The notes under the pieces: generated by a model
Database searches by the model: none
Told to the model about the DNA's origin: nothing
The model's input: only the letters and a program-made list of their open reading frames with translations
Translations under genes and position numbers: made by a program
Assembly: GCA_964036315.1 (NCBI GenBank)
Contig: OZ038485.1
Coordinates: forward strand, 101,633,749 to 101,697,748
Length of the DNA stretch: 64,000 nucleotides
Source: Acanthosepion esculentum
Lineage: Eukaryota; Mollusca; Cephalopoda; Sepiida; Sepiidae
Direction: 5' to 3'
Shown here: one piece after another, positions 30,161 to 40,809 of the stretch
How the letters are laid out: the number at the start of each line of letters is the position of its first letter
How positions within the stretch are numbered: position 1 is the first letter of the stretch

Positions 30161-31636
30161 TTTAAATAATCTGTAAAGGGTTAACAAGCCATAGAAATGG
30201 AATCAATCAATACAATTCATGGTTAGTCCTTAACTTTCCTTTACTGACTTGTCTAGTTGCTATAGATTTTTTTTTCTCTCTGATGCCAACACGGTGTCAT
30301 TTACGTATTTTAAGACTGCGCTATCCAGTAATGAATCCTGGTAGGACTTCTAGTACTCTCAAGATCGCCAAAATTTAAATGCAACACCAATCGCCATCTT
30401 CTGTCTTCTTGTACCCTGTTCTTTTTTGTCCTTTCGTCTCGCTAATGTAGATTTTGTTTCTGACACGTAAAAGTTATTAATGTTGAAATTCATGTGATCT
30501 GAAAAAATATCAATAAAAAAAAGCGTAGCACAGAGCACTAAAGGCCTGGGAGAGGGGCTATGAAGATCTTACGCTGCCCGTACGTTCAGATCTGATTCTT
30601 CACGTTGTCGGCAGTGTCTAAAGAAAATGATAAATCAATACAGTTTGTTTTCGGCGCTGCTGCTGTAGAAACCGGAAAGTGACACAGTGTGCCATCCACC
30701 CGCCATCAGGGCCCCAATCCAGATTTGTGTAGTGTTTTACTCTGTAGTGATAGCAACAAATAAATCACTAAATAACTTCTTAGTACTTAGTACTAGACTA
30801 TGTAGGAGTATGAAACCAAAATAGTTAATAATAAAAGAAAAATTAAGAGTTAAAACTACTTTAAAATATAACTAAGAATGATAATTAACAATAAAGAAAC
30901 AAAAAGTTAGATTATTAAAAAAAAATAGTTAAATAAATATGAAAACTCCCATAATGCACCGGATCAGGCGATTTGCTGCCAATTGAAACGGAAATCAAAT
31001 TTTCTCTCTCTTCGACGACCAAATGAAGCAGATGTCTGTGGACAGCCCTCCGATAGACCATGTGTCGACTAACAGATAATAATACATTTTTTATCTCTGT
31101 ATACGTATATGTACTTTCAAATATACAAACATTTCCCTGAAATGTATGCTAAAGCATTTTATCGATTTTGTTTACGCTTATTGTGTTGTATCTTGTATAT
31201 GATTTGCTTGTAATTTATATATTTCTGTTGTGGGGCTAATAATAGCTTTTTAACCCGCAAATAAAATTACATATCTATAAAAAAAGTAAGTACATTCAGG
31301 CAAGGACGATGCATCATCAGTACAATCCACAACAACTATTTAGCCTCTTCTTCAAGATTACCCACAATGCAGTGGAGTGAGTTAATTCAGTCTTTTCCTT
31401 TCCCGAGACCAGCTGCTACCCAAGACAAGAAATCCCAGTCTACTCTACGATTTGATCCATAACTATATGAATCGCATTTTGAGCATATGTGCTAAGAGCG
31501 ATCATTTCTTTTTTTAATGTATTTTTTATGGTTTATCAACCCTACGCAAGTTATTTAAAATCAGAAAATATTTTTAGATTGTAAGAATTTGTTTTGAGAT
31601 AATAATGGTTTAGTGATACAAATCTTCCTAATTAAA
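30161..31636. other. Mostly unassigned
   Basis: About 1.5 kb. 30355-30480 resembles the 3' UTR of LINE relics (TGCAACACCAATCGCCATCT, CTGTCTTCTTG), low confidence. The rest shows no coding frame, RNA gene or element end. Confidence 0.35.
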
Positions 31637-31852
31637 CCATAGCTGAGGGTCGGGGAGAAGAGGTGGATTCATACCTTTCCCAAGGGTATTTGCGCGTGAT
31701 TGCATATAACGAACCCAACTGGAATTGGTACTCGGCTCTCCGATAAACAATTGCGAGCTATTATCCATTACAACACCAGCACATCGAAGCTTACAACAGC
31801 CGGTATTCCTAAGCGGTTACCTATTTAGTTACTGACCATTGCTTAAGGTTAA
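31637..31852 (-). mobile_element. Chimeric 5S-tRNA SINE (family A), larger 5S piece
   Basis: Reading leftward from 31852: a 5S rRNA 3' part (TTAAGCAATGGTCAGTAACT through GGCTGTTGTAAGCTT, 31852-31786, with a short deletion), the same TCGATGTG junction, the tRNA-like head (31782-31710, B box CGAGTACCAATTCC) and the family body (CTTGGGAAAGGTATGAATCC) to about 31640. Confidence 0.8.
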
Positions 31853-31989
31853 ATGACTAAGAACAATCGTTCTTTATTATTGATGTTGTTAGCAGTGAGT
31901 TATTTCGTTTTGCCTAGGACCGTTTTGCTACACATTTTATAAACCATCGCCGATCGGACTCAGAATTGTCACCAATCGTGATGAGAGTA

Positions 31990-32640
31990 GATTCCTTCAG
32001 GGTAGCCCCGTGCCTCGGGCTCCCGTTGGTACTTAAACTCGACCTAGACCTCAAGTGGAACTCGTACGTATGAGTCATCGCTAAAGATGCTGTGAAATGG
32101 TCGATTCCCTATACCCCACTTCAGCAAGTACCTCACTTCTGCCGCTATCCTCTACTTTTACAAGAGTCAGATCAGGCCGAAAATGGAGTACAGCTGCCAT
32201 ATATCGGCAGGAGCTGCCGAAATCTTCACTTCCCAGTCTCGACAGAGTCCAAAATCGTCTTTGTACCCGAGGAATTATTTCCCATTCTGCAATCCCCTTT
32301 CTCACAGACGCCCCTCGCTGCTTTATCAATATTTCCATGGTGAGTGTTCAAATGAACTATACTCATTAGTCCTAAACTTCAGGGCTAAAACCCGCCTTGC
32401 CACGCACATTGTAGCGAACCACCCTCATTCCCATCGCATTCCCCTGGCGAGATGTAAGTTCCTCTCAAGCAGCTTCTTCCCACGAACAGACTCCCAAGGG
32501 GTTGTTTCCCCGATCACTACAATTTTAACCAGTTCAAATATATGGTTAACCGTTATCTTCCACATATAACCGCACAAGATGTGCCTCTTATTTCGTCACC
32601 CTCTACTTCGAGTGGCCCTTGGGCCTTTGAACCCAACTGT
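31990..32640 (+). mobile_element. CR1/Jockey-like LINE, C-terminal relic (other subfamily)
   Basis: Plus-strand codons in shifting frames: FSKYLTSAAILYFYKSQIRP (about 32118-32180), KMEYSCHISAGA (32180-32215), LSHRRPSLLYQYFHGECSNE (32295-32355) and LYSLVLNFRAKTRLATHIVA to 32420, then a tail to a stop at 32569. The order matches the C terminus of the main LINE family, but the sequence is nearer to the minus-strand copy at 3192-3700. There is no palm domain, and frameshifts lie near 32180 and 32090. Confidence 0.65.
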
Positions 32641-32654
32641 AAAAAAATATATAT

Positions 32655-32985
32655 TTTTCAGCGTCTGTAATCGTTCCTTTAAAAAAAATAATTCGTTTTT
32701 GTTGCATTTAAGCAGAAAATCGATCGCAGAAAACTTAGTGCAATAAATATTTTGCCCCTTAAATCGTCGTAGTGATTACAATGTCGAAGTATGTGGATCA
32801 TATGAGACATGTGGAGTATCTCTGCGATGTGGAGTGTCGTGTTACTTGGATTATTTTTAATCAGCATTTCGATTTGGTCATCATTAAGAACGGCAAAATC
32901 TGCCGACTTTTCAAACTAGTGAACCAATTACGGACAATTGTCTTAGCTATGACACCATCTCCATAAATGGCACATATCTTTTTAC
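32655..32985 (+). repeat. Dispersed repeat X, copy 1
   Basis: Shares TCGTTTTTG, GTGGAGTATCTCTG, CATTTCGATTTGGTCATCAT and ATAAATGGCACATATC with 54210-54570 in the same order. No coding domain or terminal repeat recognised. Confidence 0.6.
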
Positions 32986-33059
32986 TGTTTATACAGATTT
33001 TTTACATTCCGATAAAATATCGCCAAATAATCTGGTACATAGTTGGTTCATCTCTATGT

Positions 33060-33070
33060 CGCGCTGTTCA

Positions 33071-33109
<39 letters not shown>

Positions 33110-33168
33110 GTTTATTACTCTTTCTCTCTCTCTCTCTCTCTATGTATATATATATATATATATATATC

Positions 33169-33225
<57 letters not shown>

Positions 33226-33269
33226 CTATCTATCTATCTATCTATGTTTATTACTCTTTCTCTCTCTCT

Positions 33270-33312
<43 letters not shown>

Positions 33313-33389
33313 CATATATATATATATACATACATACATATATATATATACATACATATATATATATATACATACATACATATATATAT

Positions 33390-33483
<94 letters not shown>

Positions 33484-33612
33484 GTTCATATATATTTCCG
33501 ACTATGTATCTTAGACTGTTCATATCTATCTATCTATCTATCTCAGTCTGTTCATTATCTAGCTATGTCTGTTCGTTATCTATCTCAGTCATTTCATTAT
33601 CTATGTCTGTTC

Positions 33613-33651
<39 letters not shown>

Positions 33652-33660
33652 CATTTTATA
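33060..33660. repeat. Large compound microsatellite (CTAT/TA/TACA)
   Basis: CTAT runs, CT run, TA and TACA runs in alternation over about 600 bp, with GTTTATTACTCTTTCTCTCT present twice (33110, 33246) and TCTGTTCAT-type pieces near the end. All long frames here on both strands are translations of the repeat. Confidence 0.95.
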
Positions 33661-34330
33661 TTTAAATAGTATTCGTTATTAGCCAGTTCCTCTAAAGTTG
33701 TTTACCCGGCCTAGTTTAGACCATAAAAATACACCACCCAGTGCGTATCGAACTCATTACCACACTAATAATGATCTGTTAAACATCTAGCTGGGGTGGA
33801 TGTTCTAAATAGCGACAAAGCTTAACATAGTATGGTACATAGATATAGGAAGGTATTATGGCTATAAGACTGGTGCGTTTATCTCTCAACTGAAGAAGGC
33901 AACAGCTAAAATCCTATTTCTTTTATTTGAACTTGATATATCTCAGCCACCACGGATGTCCCAAATTAGTTTCTACGTAAGCGGGAGTGTAGCCATTATT
34001 TCTCTTCAGTCCTCTTTCTCTTTCTCTCAATTACACGCATGGATATATTCAGAAAATAAAAAACGATTGCCATTTCTTTTGTCTAAATTGTCAGCTGTAT
34101 TTTATGCCCTAATAACAAACAGCAATGCAGCGAACACAATGGATACAAATCTACGTGTCTATGTTCTTTGACGTAATGTCGACAAACATTCATTCAATAC
34201 ATAGAAGTGCATTCCTAGTCGCATCGATGCAAGTAGGACTGGGTTCTTTTTGACAATCAGCAAAAAATAAGTGTTTGCCTTTACATACACGATTTCTTTT
34301 TTCATTATCATAATTATTATTGTTGTTGTT
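33661..34330. other. No firm feature
   Basis: 33690-33800 has a minus-strand TGAGTTCGATACGC that resembles a B box, but no A box at the right distance; I leave it unassigned. Otherwise nothing recognised. Confidence 0.35.
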
Positions 34331-34338
34331 ATTGTTAT

Positions 34339-34527
34339 TACAGTGTAACCCTGATATAAGAGAGTTGTCTGGACCGGAGAAGAAGTCTCTTATATCCGGG
34401 TTTCTTTTATATCCGGGTTTGGTCTATTATATATACATTAACACAGGCACTAATTTGGGACCAGAGAAAATCTCTCTTATATCCGGGTTTCTCGTATATC
34501 CGGGTCTCTTATATCGGGGTTACACTG
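34339..34527 (+). mobile_element. Pogo/Tc1-superfamily MITE, copy 1
   Basis: Left end CAGTGTAACCCTGATATAAG, right end (reverse complement) CAGTGTAACCCCGATATAAG, TA at both sides (34337-34338, 34528-34529). Interior repeats CTTATATCCGGGTTT several times and can fold back on itself. 189 bp, non-coding. Confidence 0.8.
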
Positions 34528-34538
34528 TATTATTATTC

Positions 34539-34577
<39 letters not shown>

Positions 34578-34765
34578 CAGTGTAACCCGGATATAAGAGA
34601 GTTGTCGGGGCCGGAAAAGCAGTCTCTTATATCCGGGTTTATCTTATATCCGGGTTTGGTCTATTTTGTTTTATTAACACAGGCTCTAATTTTGGACCAG
34701 ATAAAATCTCTGTTATATCCGGGTTTATCTTATAGCCGGGTTTATCTTATATCCGGGTTACACTG
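34578..34765 (+). mobile_element. Pogo/Tc1-superfamily MITE, copy 2
   Basis: Ends CAGTGTAACCCGGATATAAG on both sides, TA flanks, same orientation as copy 1 and separated from it by about 50 bp of mainly TAG repeats. Confidence 0.85.
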
Positions 34766-34767
34766 TA

Positions 34768-34938
34768 GTATCATTATTTTCCTTAATTTCTGTCGTATAC
34801 ACATTTCCATCCGGGCACCAACCAGATCAGAAATGACTTCATGACACCTTTCCTTTCACTGATATTTTTTGTAAAAAAATAATTAAGCAGATTAAAGCTC
34901 TTCGTAATGTGTGAGCTGTACTTGTAAGTTCAATTTTT
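34768..34938 (-). mobile_element. REL-endonuclease LINE, 3' UTR copy
   Basis: GTCGTATACACATTTCCATC, CGGGCACCAACCAG and CTCTTCGTAATGTGTGAGCT recur at 36569-36760, 37330-37480 and 37510-37690, marking the 3' UTR of one LINE family, all minus oriented. Confidence 0.7.
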
Positions 34939-34939
34939 T

Positions 34940-34991
<52 letters not shown>
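34939..34991. repeat. (ATT)n microsatellite
   Basis: ATT run that continues after the LTR at 35499-35513, so the LTR interrupted it. Confidence 0.9.
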
Positions 34992-34992
<1 letters not shown>

Positions 34993-35498
34993 GTCATGGG
35001 ATCTTACCTATAACGACACAATCAACTCTTCCTGACCTGCGCCTCCCAAGAGAGACGTGTGGGACGAGTCGAGACGTAGTCTCTTGACTGTGCGCGACTC
35101 CTGTCGAACTCTCTGCTTTGGCAGAGAGGAACCCGGACGAGGCTTTGCCAAAGGGCAAAGTTTCGTCCGGGGTGGTAGACAAGCCCTGAACCTGTTTATA
35201 CCGGTTCTTAAGGGAGTATTTTTGGCCGAGCTTACGGGCTCGGAGAAACCCACGTTAAACTCGGCCTTGTGCCACATACTTTCCTCGTGGGGGAACTGTT
35301 AAATATCGGAACGATTCGAGACGGAATCGAGTCGAGCCAATAGTAGTTCACTCCAAACCAGACTGACAGTCATACTAACACCTTCATCATCTTGTATTAT
35401 TATTCTGTTGTAATATATCTACTCTCGTGTTCGAGTTGTTTCTTCCTTGGTCCTAACCTTGGACCATAACAGAGGGACGAGGATATTGGACCATAACA
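34992..35498 (+). mobile_element. Solo LTR (LTR retrotransposon)
   Basis: Starts TGTCATGGGATCTTACCTAT and ends GGACCATAACA, with TG...CA termini, flanked on both sides by ATT repeats. A shorter relative is at 60188-60422 (TGTTACGGGTCCTTACC ... GGACCATAACA). The central GC-richer 250 bp is absent from that copy. A small internal duplication of TTGGACCATAACA is found at the right end. No internal coding region is present, so it is a solo LTR; the family is probably Ty3-like but this is not shown. Confidence 0.65.
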
Positions 35499-36190
35499 AT
35501 TATTATTATTATTTTCATTTGTGCATGTTATGTTTCCTGCTTTGTATTCTGTCCTGGTCTTGTAATAGAATTATCATTTAATTGATAGCACTTTTCTTAG
35601 CATATGGGATTTTCTTAGTAGGGCGATCTTCTGGGCAACTTGTATGTTGATGTTACTTGGGACACTGTTAGTAAAATTGTCCATTCCTTTTCTCACGAGG
35701 CCCAGAGCTCCGATTACTATTGGTACAGTCTCAGTCTTCATTTCCTACATCGTGTTAATCTCGACCTCCAGGTCCTTGTATTTGGACAATTTATCGATAA
35801 TTTTCATGCAGGCGTTTCTCTCAGATGGTACTGCTATGTTAATAAGCATACACTTCCTGAATTTCTTGTCTTTTATGATAATATCAGGTCTGTTGGCTTT
35901 TACTTCCCTTTCAGTTTGAATCGGCATGTCCCAGAGGATAGTTACATCGTTATTTTGGATAACTGTGTCTGGTTGGTGTTCATGCCATCTCTTAGTGGTT
36001 TCAATTTTGTGCTTCTTGCATATCTCCCAATGCACATATGTCGCTACCTTGTTATATCTGTGGGTATATTCATTTATTGACAGTTCCAGACATCCTGAGA
36101 TAATATGGCCGACAGTTTCATAAACACGCCAACAAAGTGATGCTGAGGCACGATTTACCCGCGATGACGCCCAGTCTGATAAAAGTATAC
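35499..36190 (-). pseudogene. REL-endonuclease LINE, endonuclease and C terminus
   Basis: The minus-strand frame 36035-35745 encodes RWHEHQPDTV, NDVTILWDMPIQTEREVKAN, RPDIIIKDKKFRKCMLINIA, VPSE and DKLSKYKDLEVEI; the C terminus continues to about 35640 (VPIVIGALGLVRKG, HMLRKVLSI). The RPD...I(D)IAVP arrangement is the PD-(D/E)XK endonuclease signature found C-terminal to the reverse transcriptase in R2/R4-type LINEs, where it cuts the target. In this copy the second acidic position reads INIAVP, with Asn where Asp is expected, so it is likely inactive. The 3' tail is (AAT)n at 35513-35499, into which an LTR inserted. Confidence 0.7.
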
Positions 36191-36214
36191 GTGGGTGAAT
36201 TCTTCTTCTTATTA

Positions 36215-36567
36215 TTATTATTATTGAGTTGTTGTTATTATTATTATTATTTTTATTTTCTTTGATATCTGGCGTTTACACATTTCTTTCCGGTCTCGCC
36301 CAGGGACCTAAATTTAGAAATGGTATCATGACACTTTCCACTGAAAAAAAAATACATAGATAAAGCCCTTCGTAAAGTGTGGGCTGTACTTGTCAGAATA
36401 ATTTTTTGTATCACTTTGAGTTATGGACTTCCAGGTATCCCTTCAATTAGCCTACTGGAATCTTTTCCAACCAATCCTAAGGCTCCAACTACAACAGGGA
36501 TTGTTGATGTTCCCATGTGCCATATTTTTGAGATTTCTATTTCATGGTCCTTGTATTTTGACAGCTT
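36215..36567 (-). mobile_element. REL-endonuclease LINE, 5'-truncated copy A
   Basis: 3' UTR at left with (AAT)n tail (36212-36252), then minus-strand codons 36567-36421 (LSKYKDHEIEISKIWHM, STIPVVVGALGLVGKDSSRL). Its truncated 5' edge abuts the ATT-rich tail of the next copy. Confidence 0.7.
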
Positions 36568-37257
36568 ATTATTACTATTAGTATTTCCTTTTATTTCTGT
36601 CGTATACACATTTCCATCCGGGCACCAACCAGGTCAGAAATGGCTTCATGACATTTTCCACTGAACATTTTTTGAGGAAAAAAAAACTAAGATCACACAT
36701 ATTTTACACAGATAAAGCCCTTTGTAATGTGTGGGTTGTACTTGTGAGTACAATTATTTTGTATTTCTCGAAGGCATGGGCTTCCAGGAATCCCTTTAAC
36801 GTGTCTATTGGAATTTTTTCAATTAATCCGAGGGCTCCAACTACAACTGGAATTGTTAATGTCCTCATGCGCCACATTTTTGAGATTTCGATTTCAAGGT
36901 CCTTGTATTTTGATAGTTTTTTTGAAGATCTTCAAAGATACATTACAGTCTGCAGGGACTGCCATGTCAATAAGGAGGCACATTTTCTCGTTGCGGTCGC
37001 CTAATCAGGGCGATTTGAAATTTCTGTTTATGTGTATTGTAAGGTCCCATAAATTTGTTACAGGTTCTATCTCCGTAACCGGGTTTGGGTGGTGTTTATA
37101 CCAATTTCGTCCAGTTTTCTTTCCGTAATTGTTGCACATTTTCCAGTGCAGATACTAGCCACCTCTGTCATGCCGGGTTTTATATTCACCGGATGCCAAT
37201 ACGGCGCAACCGGATACAAGATGGTCACTCGTTTCTGAATATTTATCAAAGAATCTG

Positions 37258-37258
<1 letters not shown>
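36568..37258 (-). mobile_element. REL-endonuclease LINE, copy B
   Basis: Starts at left with a TTATTACTATTAG tail and the 3' UTR (TTTCCATCCGGGCACCAACC). Codons further right resemble the C terminus (about 36920-36780) and, in 37249-37067, INIQKRVTILYPVAPYWHPV, which matches the CCHC neighbourhood of copy C in another frame. It is followed by an ATT run at 37259-37302, probably the tail of the next copy. Confidence 0.65.
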
Positions 37259-37303
<45 letters not shown>

Positions 37304-37318
37304 TGTAGTAGTAGTATT

Positions 37319-37490
37319 TCATTATTATTTTTATTTCCTTTGATTTCTGGTGTGTACACATTTCTTTCCGGGTCCCGCCCAGAGACCTAAGGTTAGAAAT
37401 GGCATCATGACACTTTCCACTGATCATTTTTGTAATAAATAAATAAAGCTCTTCGTAATGTGTGAGCTGTACTTTTGAGTCCTTTTTTTT
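37319..37490 (-). mobile_element. REL-endonuclease LINE, 3' UTR-only copy
   Basis: Repeats GGTGTGTACACATTTCTTTC, CGGGTCCCGCCCAGAGACCT and CTCTTCGTAATGTGTGAGCT, then stops in a T run at 37483-37494 where the next copy's tail begins. Confidence 0.7.
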
Positions 37491-37494
37491 TTTT

Positions 37495-38630
37495 GTATTT
37501 TTATTATTTTCATTTTATTCCCTTTGATTTCTGGTGTGTGTTCATTTCTTTCCGGGTCCCAGCCAGAGACCTAAGGACAGAAATGGTATCATATAATTTT
37601 CCACTGAACATTTTTTGAGGAAAAACAACTAAGATCACTCATATTTTACACATATGTAGCCCTTCGTAAGGTACTGGTGAGTACAATGTTTTGTATTTCA
37701 TTAATGCCTGGGCTGCCAGGAACCAATTCAAGGAGTCTATTGCAATCTTTTCCAATCAATGCGAGGGTTCCAACTACAATAGGAATTATTGATATCCTCA
37801 TGTGCCACATTTCTACATCAAGATTCTTGTATTTGGATAGTTTTTTTGAAGATCTTCAACGATACATTACAGTCTTCAGGACTGCCATCTCAATAAAAAG
37901 GCACATTTTGTCTTTGCCGTCTCTGATCATGATGTCAAGGGCGATTCGTATTGATTATTCTGTGCATTTTAAAGTCCCATAAAATTGTTACAGGTCCTAT
38001 CTCTGTAACCGGATCTGGGGGGGGGTGTTAATACCAATTTCTTACACATACTTTCCTTACAATTGCAAATTTTCCAATGCAGATATTGGCCCACTTTGTT
38101 ATGCCAGGTTTTATCTTTAGTGGGTGCCAATACCGCGCAGCCTGATAGAAGATGGTCAATTGTTTCTGGATATTTATCACAGAATCTGCATTTTGGGCTG
38201 ACATAATTTTTGACACCCAGTCTGATAAGGGTATACCAGGAACATGCATCACAGCCAAATGTGTGTGATATGGTGATAGACTTTGATAAAAGCAGTGTAT
38301 AGCCATTCAGGTGGAACCCAGTTAAAAATACCTTCAGGTCATATAACCCCGTCGATTTAATCTTCAATTGAGGATGTTTCGAAATATCTACATGTGACAC
38401 CCAAGTCACCTTGGTTGCCTCATCCTTTGAACTTAATGAAAAATCCTCTTGGCACCTAGCCATAATGCTTGCCCATCACAACCACATATGAGCAAAATGC
38501 ACAGTATGTCAACCCCAAGAAGACCTGCCCAATTGATCCAAATCAGTGATATCAAACAGAATATTTACTGAAGGCCATCTTAATTCACCAAGATTAAACA
38601 TGAACGTTGAACCACAGGATTTTTTTTGGC
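37495..38630 (-). pseudogene. REL-endonuclease LINE, copy C with CCHC motif
   Basis: The minus-strand frame 38463-37969 encodes a stretch ending in CRFCDKYPETIDHLLSGC, a C-x2-C-x7-H-x4-C motif, followed by KTWHNKVGQYLHWKICN. In R2/R4-type LINEs this zinc-binding motif lies between the reverse transcriptase and the endonuclease. Further left the endonuclease and C-terminal codons follow in other frames (IPIVVGTLALIGKDCNRLL-like region at 37790-37720), then the 3' UTR to 37497. The region upstream of 38463 (38500-38630) is also LINE and is repeated in inverted orientation at 38890-39330. Confidence 0.7.
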
Positions 38631-38639
38631 TCTTCATGG

Positions 38640-38889
38640 GTGAAAAGTTATTATTATTATTATTATTATTATTAGAAATTAACGGCATATCAACCCACAA
38701 AGGTTATTTAATGCCTACATCATGGGTGAAAAGTTAGTTGTGTGTTGTCAGTTGTGATACGAGTTCTTTATACTTAGACTTGATATTTTAAAATTTTTGA
38801 ACCTTGGAATTATGACCTCGGATTTTTTGGATCTCGAACTCTCTATTGCTATTTAACTCACTTCTGATCCTAATGGATTAAAGATGTTA
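38640..38889. repeat. Spacer of the inverted repeat, with a direct repeat
   Basis: Short ATT run at 38648-38673. 38780-38889 (CGAACTCTCTATTGCTATTT, AACTCACTTCTGATCCTAAT) is repeated at 39740-39850. Confidence 0.75.
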
Positions 38890-39330
38890 ACATGTTCATG
38901 TTTAATCTTGGTGGATTAAAATGACCTTCAGTAAATATTCTGTTTAATATCACTGATTTGCATGTCAGTTTCCTGACCCTAATCAATTGAGCAGGTACCC
39001 TTGGGGTTGACATACTGTGCATTTTGCTCATATGTGGTTGTAGTGGGCAAGCATTATGGCTAGGTGCCAAGAGGATTTTTCATTAAGTTCAAAGGATGAG
39101 GCAACCAAGGTGACTTGGGTGTCACATGTAGATATTTCAAAACATCCTCAATTGGAGATTGAATAGACGGGGTTATCTGACCTGAAGGTATTTTTAACTG
39201 CATTCCACCTGAATGGATATACACTCCTTTTATTTAAATCTGTCACCATATCACACACATTTGGCTGTGATGCATGTTCCTGGTATACCCTTATCCAATT
39301 GGGTGTCATGCCGCTCTTACAATAATAATA
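38890..39330 (+). repeat. Inverted copy of the REL LINE segment 38190-38605
   Basis: CATGTTTAATCTTGGTGGAT, GTTGACATACTGTGCATTTT, GGCTAGGTGCCAAGAGGATT and TGTGATGCATGTTCCTGGTA are the reverse complements of blocks in 38605-38200. The arm ends at about 39320 next to AATAATAATA. Arms of about 420 bp are separated by about 285 bp. Confidence 0.8.
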
Positions 39331-39496
39331 ACAAAGAATATATTGGCAACAATAATAAGATGAAGTAAAAACTAGTTATAAAATAACAGTAATAAAGAGT
39401 GCATTGATGGAAAATGTTGCTACAAAAAGAAATAAGAAGGAGTAAGAATAAATAATTCTGAACTAGTTAGAAATTAAAATGAATTTATAAGAGTTG
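39331..39496. other. No recognised feature
   Basis: AT-rich with scattered AATAA; no assignment. Confidence 0.3.
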
Positions 39497-39599
<103 letters not shown>

Positions 39600-39654
39600 A
39601 TGTGTTTATTTTAAGTTAAAATGCAAAGTAGCATTCAACCTCCTGTGGTATTTT

Positions 39655-39735
39655 CTATACTCCAAAGTTTGAATTCCAGTTGGGTTCTTTACCTTCACTT
39701 AGATGCATATGCCCTTGGGAAAGGTATGAAAACAG
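39655..39735 (+). mobile_element. SINE family A, partial
   Basis: B-box part GTTTGAATTCCAGTTGGGTT and body CCCTTGGGAAAGGTATGAA only. Confidence 0.6.
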
Positions 39736-39739
39736 TCTT

Positions 39740-40090
39740 GATAATTTAGAATTTTTTAACCTTGGAAGTATGGTTTTTTGGGGGGGGGTCTCGAACTCTC
39801 TATTGCTATTTAACTCACTTCTGATCCTAATGGATTAAAGATGTTAACATGTTCAAGGGGACCTGCCCAATTGATTAGGGTCATGAAACTGACGTCCAAA
39901 TCAGTGGTATCAAACAGAATATCCACCATGAAACCAATGTGATAAGTGTATACGAGGTACATGCAACACAGCCAAAATGCGAGCAATACACAGGCTTTGA
40001 TAAAAAGCAGCGCATGAAAATAGAAATACATTCAGATCGGGTAACCAAGTCATCTCAGACGATATCCGATTAAGGTTGTTCCCAAGCCGC
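39740..40090 (-). mobile_element. REL-endonuclease LINE fragment
   Basis: Left part repeats 38780-38900; then AATCAGTGGTATCAAACAGA and GCTTTGATAAAAAGCAGCGC match copy C blocks at 38542-38560 and 38280-38298, in the same (minus) orientation. Heavily broken. Confidence 0.65.
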
Positions 40091-40191
40091 CATGGGTGCC
40101 TCATCATTCAGATTTTGAAAAAAGAAAAAACAATATCGACAATTGGACGTAGTGCTTCTCATAAACAAAAATGCAAATATTATTATTATTA

Positions 40192-40378
40192 CAATGTAAC
40201 CCGGATATAAGAGACCCTGATATAAGAGAAACTCTGATATAAGAGAAACCCGGATATAAGATAGATTTTTATCTGGTCCCAAATTAGAGCCTGTGTTATT
40301 AAAGCAAAATAGACCAAACCCGGATATAAGATACTTCTTCTCCGGTCCCGACAACTCTCTTATATCCGGGTTACACTG
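40192..40378 (-). mobile_element. Pogo/Tc1-superfamily MITE, copy 3
   Basis: Inverted relative to copies 1 and 2; ends CAATGTAACCCGGATATAAG and, reverse complemented, CAGTGTAACCCGGATATAAG, flanked by TA. One terminal base is mutated (CAATG). Confidence 0.8.
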
Positions 40379-40774
40379 TATTATTATTATTATTATTAAA
40401 GAGAAGAAATCATTTTAACTTACAAAACGCCTCTGGTCATGTGGCTATAGTCCACCTATCAGAAAACAGGAAGCATATAGGCAATAACTACGAACAAATG
40501 GACATAATTCCCTCTCCCCATCTCCCTCACCCCGCTCTCTTTTTTTCTCTTTTCATTTACCTCAAACTCTTTATTTATTGGGTCATCCTTTCCACTCCCT
40601 CCCTCCAGTATTTCCTTTCTATTGACATTTTATTCAGACACACACATGTTTTGCATATAGAGCCAAGTAAAGAAAACGCGTCTACATATAAATACACACA
40701 CTAACACAAGTCTTTTTTTACATATACATGAACAAAAACGAAAGTTTTCAAACAAATTCCACTTTCTCATTCAC

Positions 40775-40809
<35 letters not shown>

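Noticed and set aside
33043..33669. Long frames of 150-230 codons rich in Ile, Tyr and Ser on both strands
   Set aside because: They are translations of TA/CTAT/TACA microsatellites and have no composition of a real protein.
33690..33800. Another tRNA-headed SINE on the minus strand
   Set aside because: Only a B-box-like sequence is visible, with no A box at a suitable distance and no second copy.
34320..34844. 174-codon frame with leucine and valine runs
   Set aside because: It runs across two MITEs and a TAG microsatellite; no domain.
35640..36080. Plus-strand 146-codon frame
   Set aside because: Antisense to the LINE endonuclease region, which has recognisable motifs on the minus strand.
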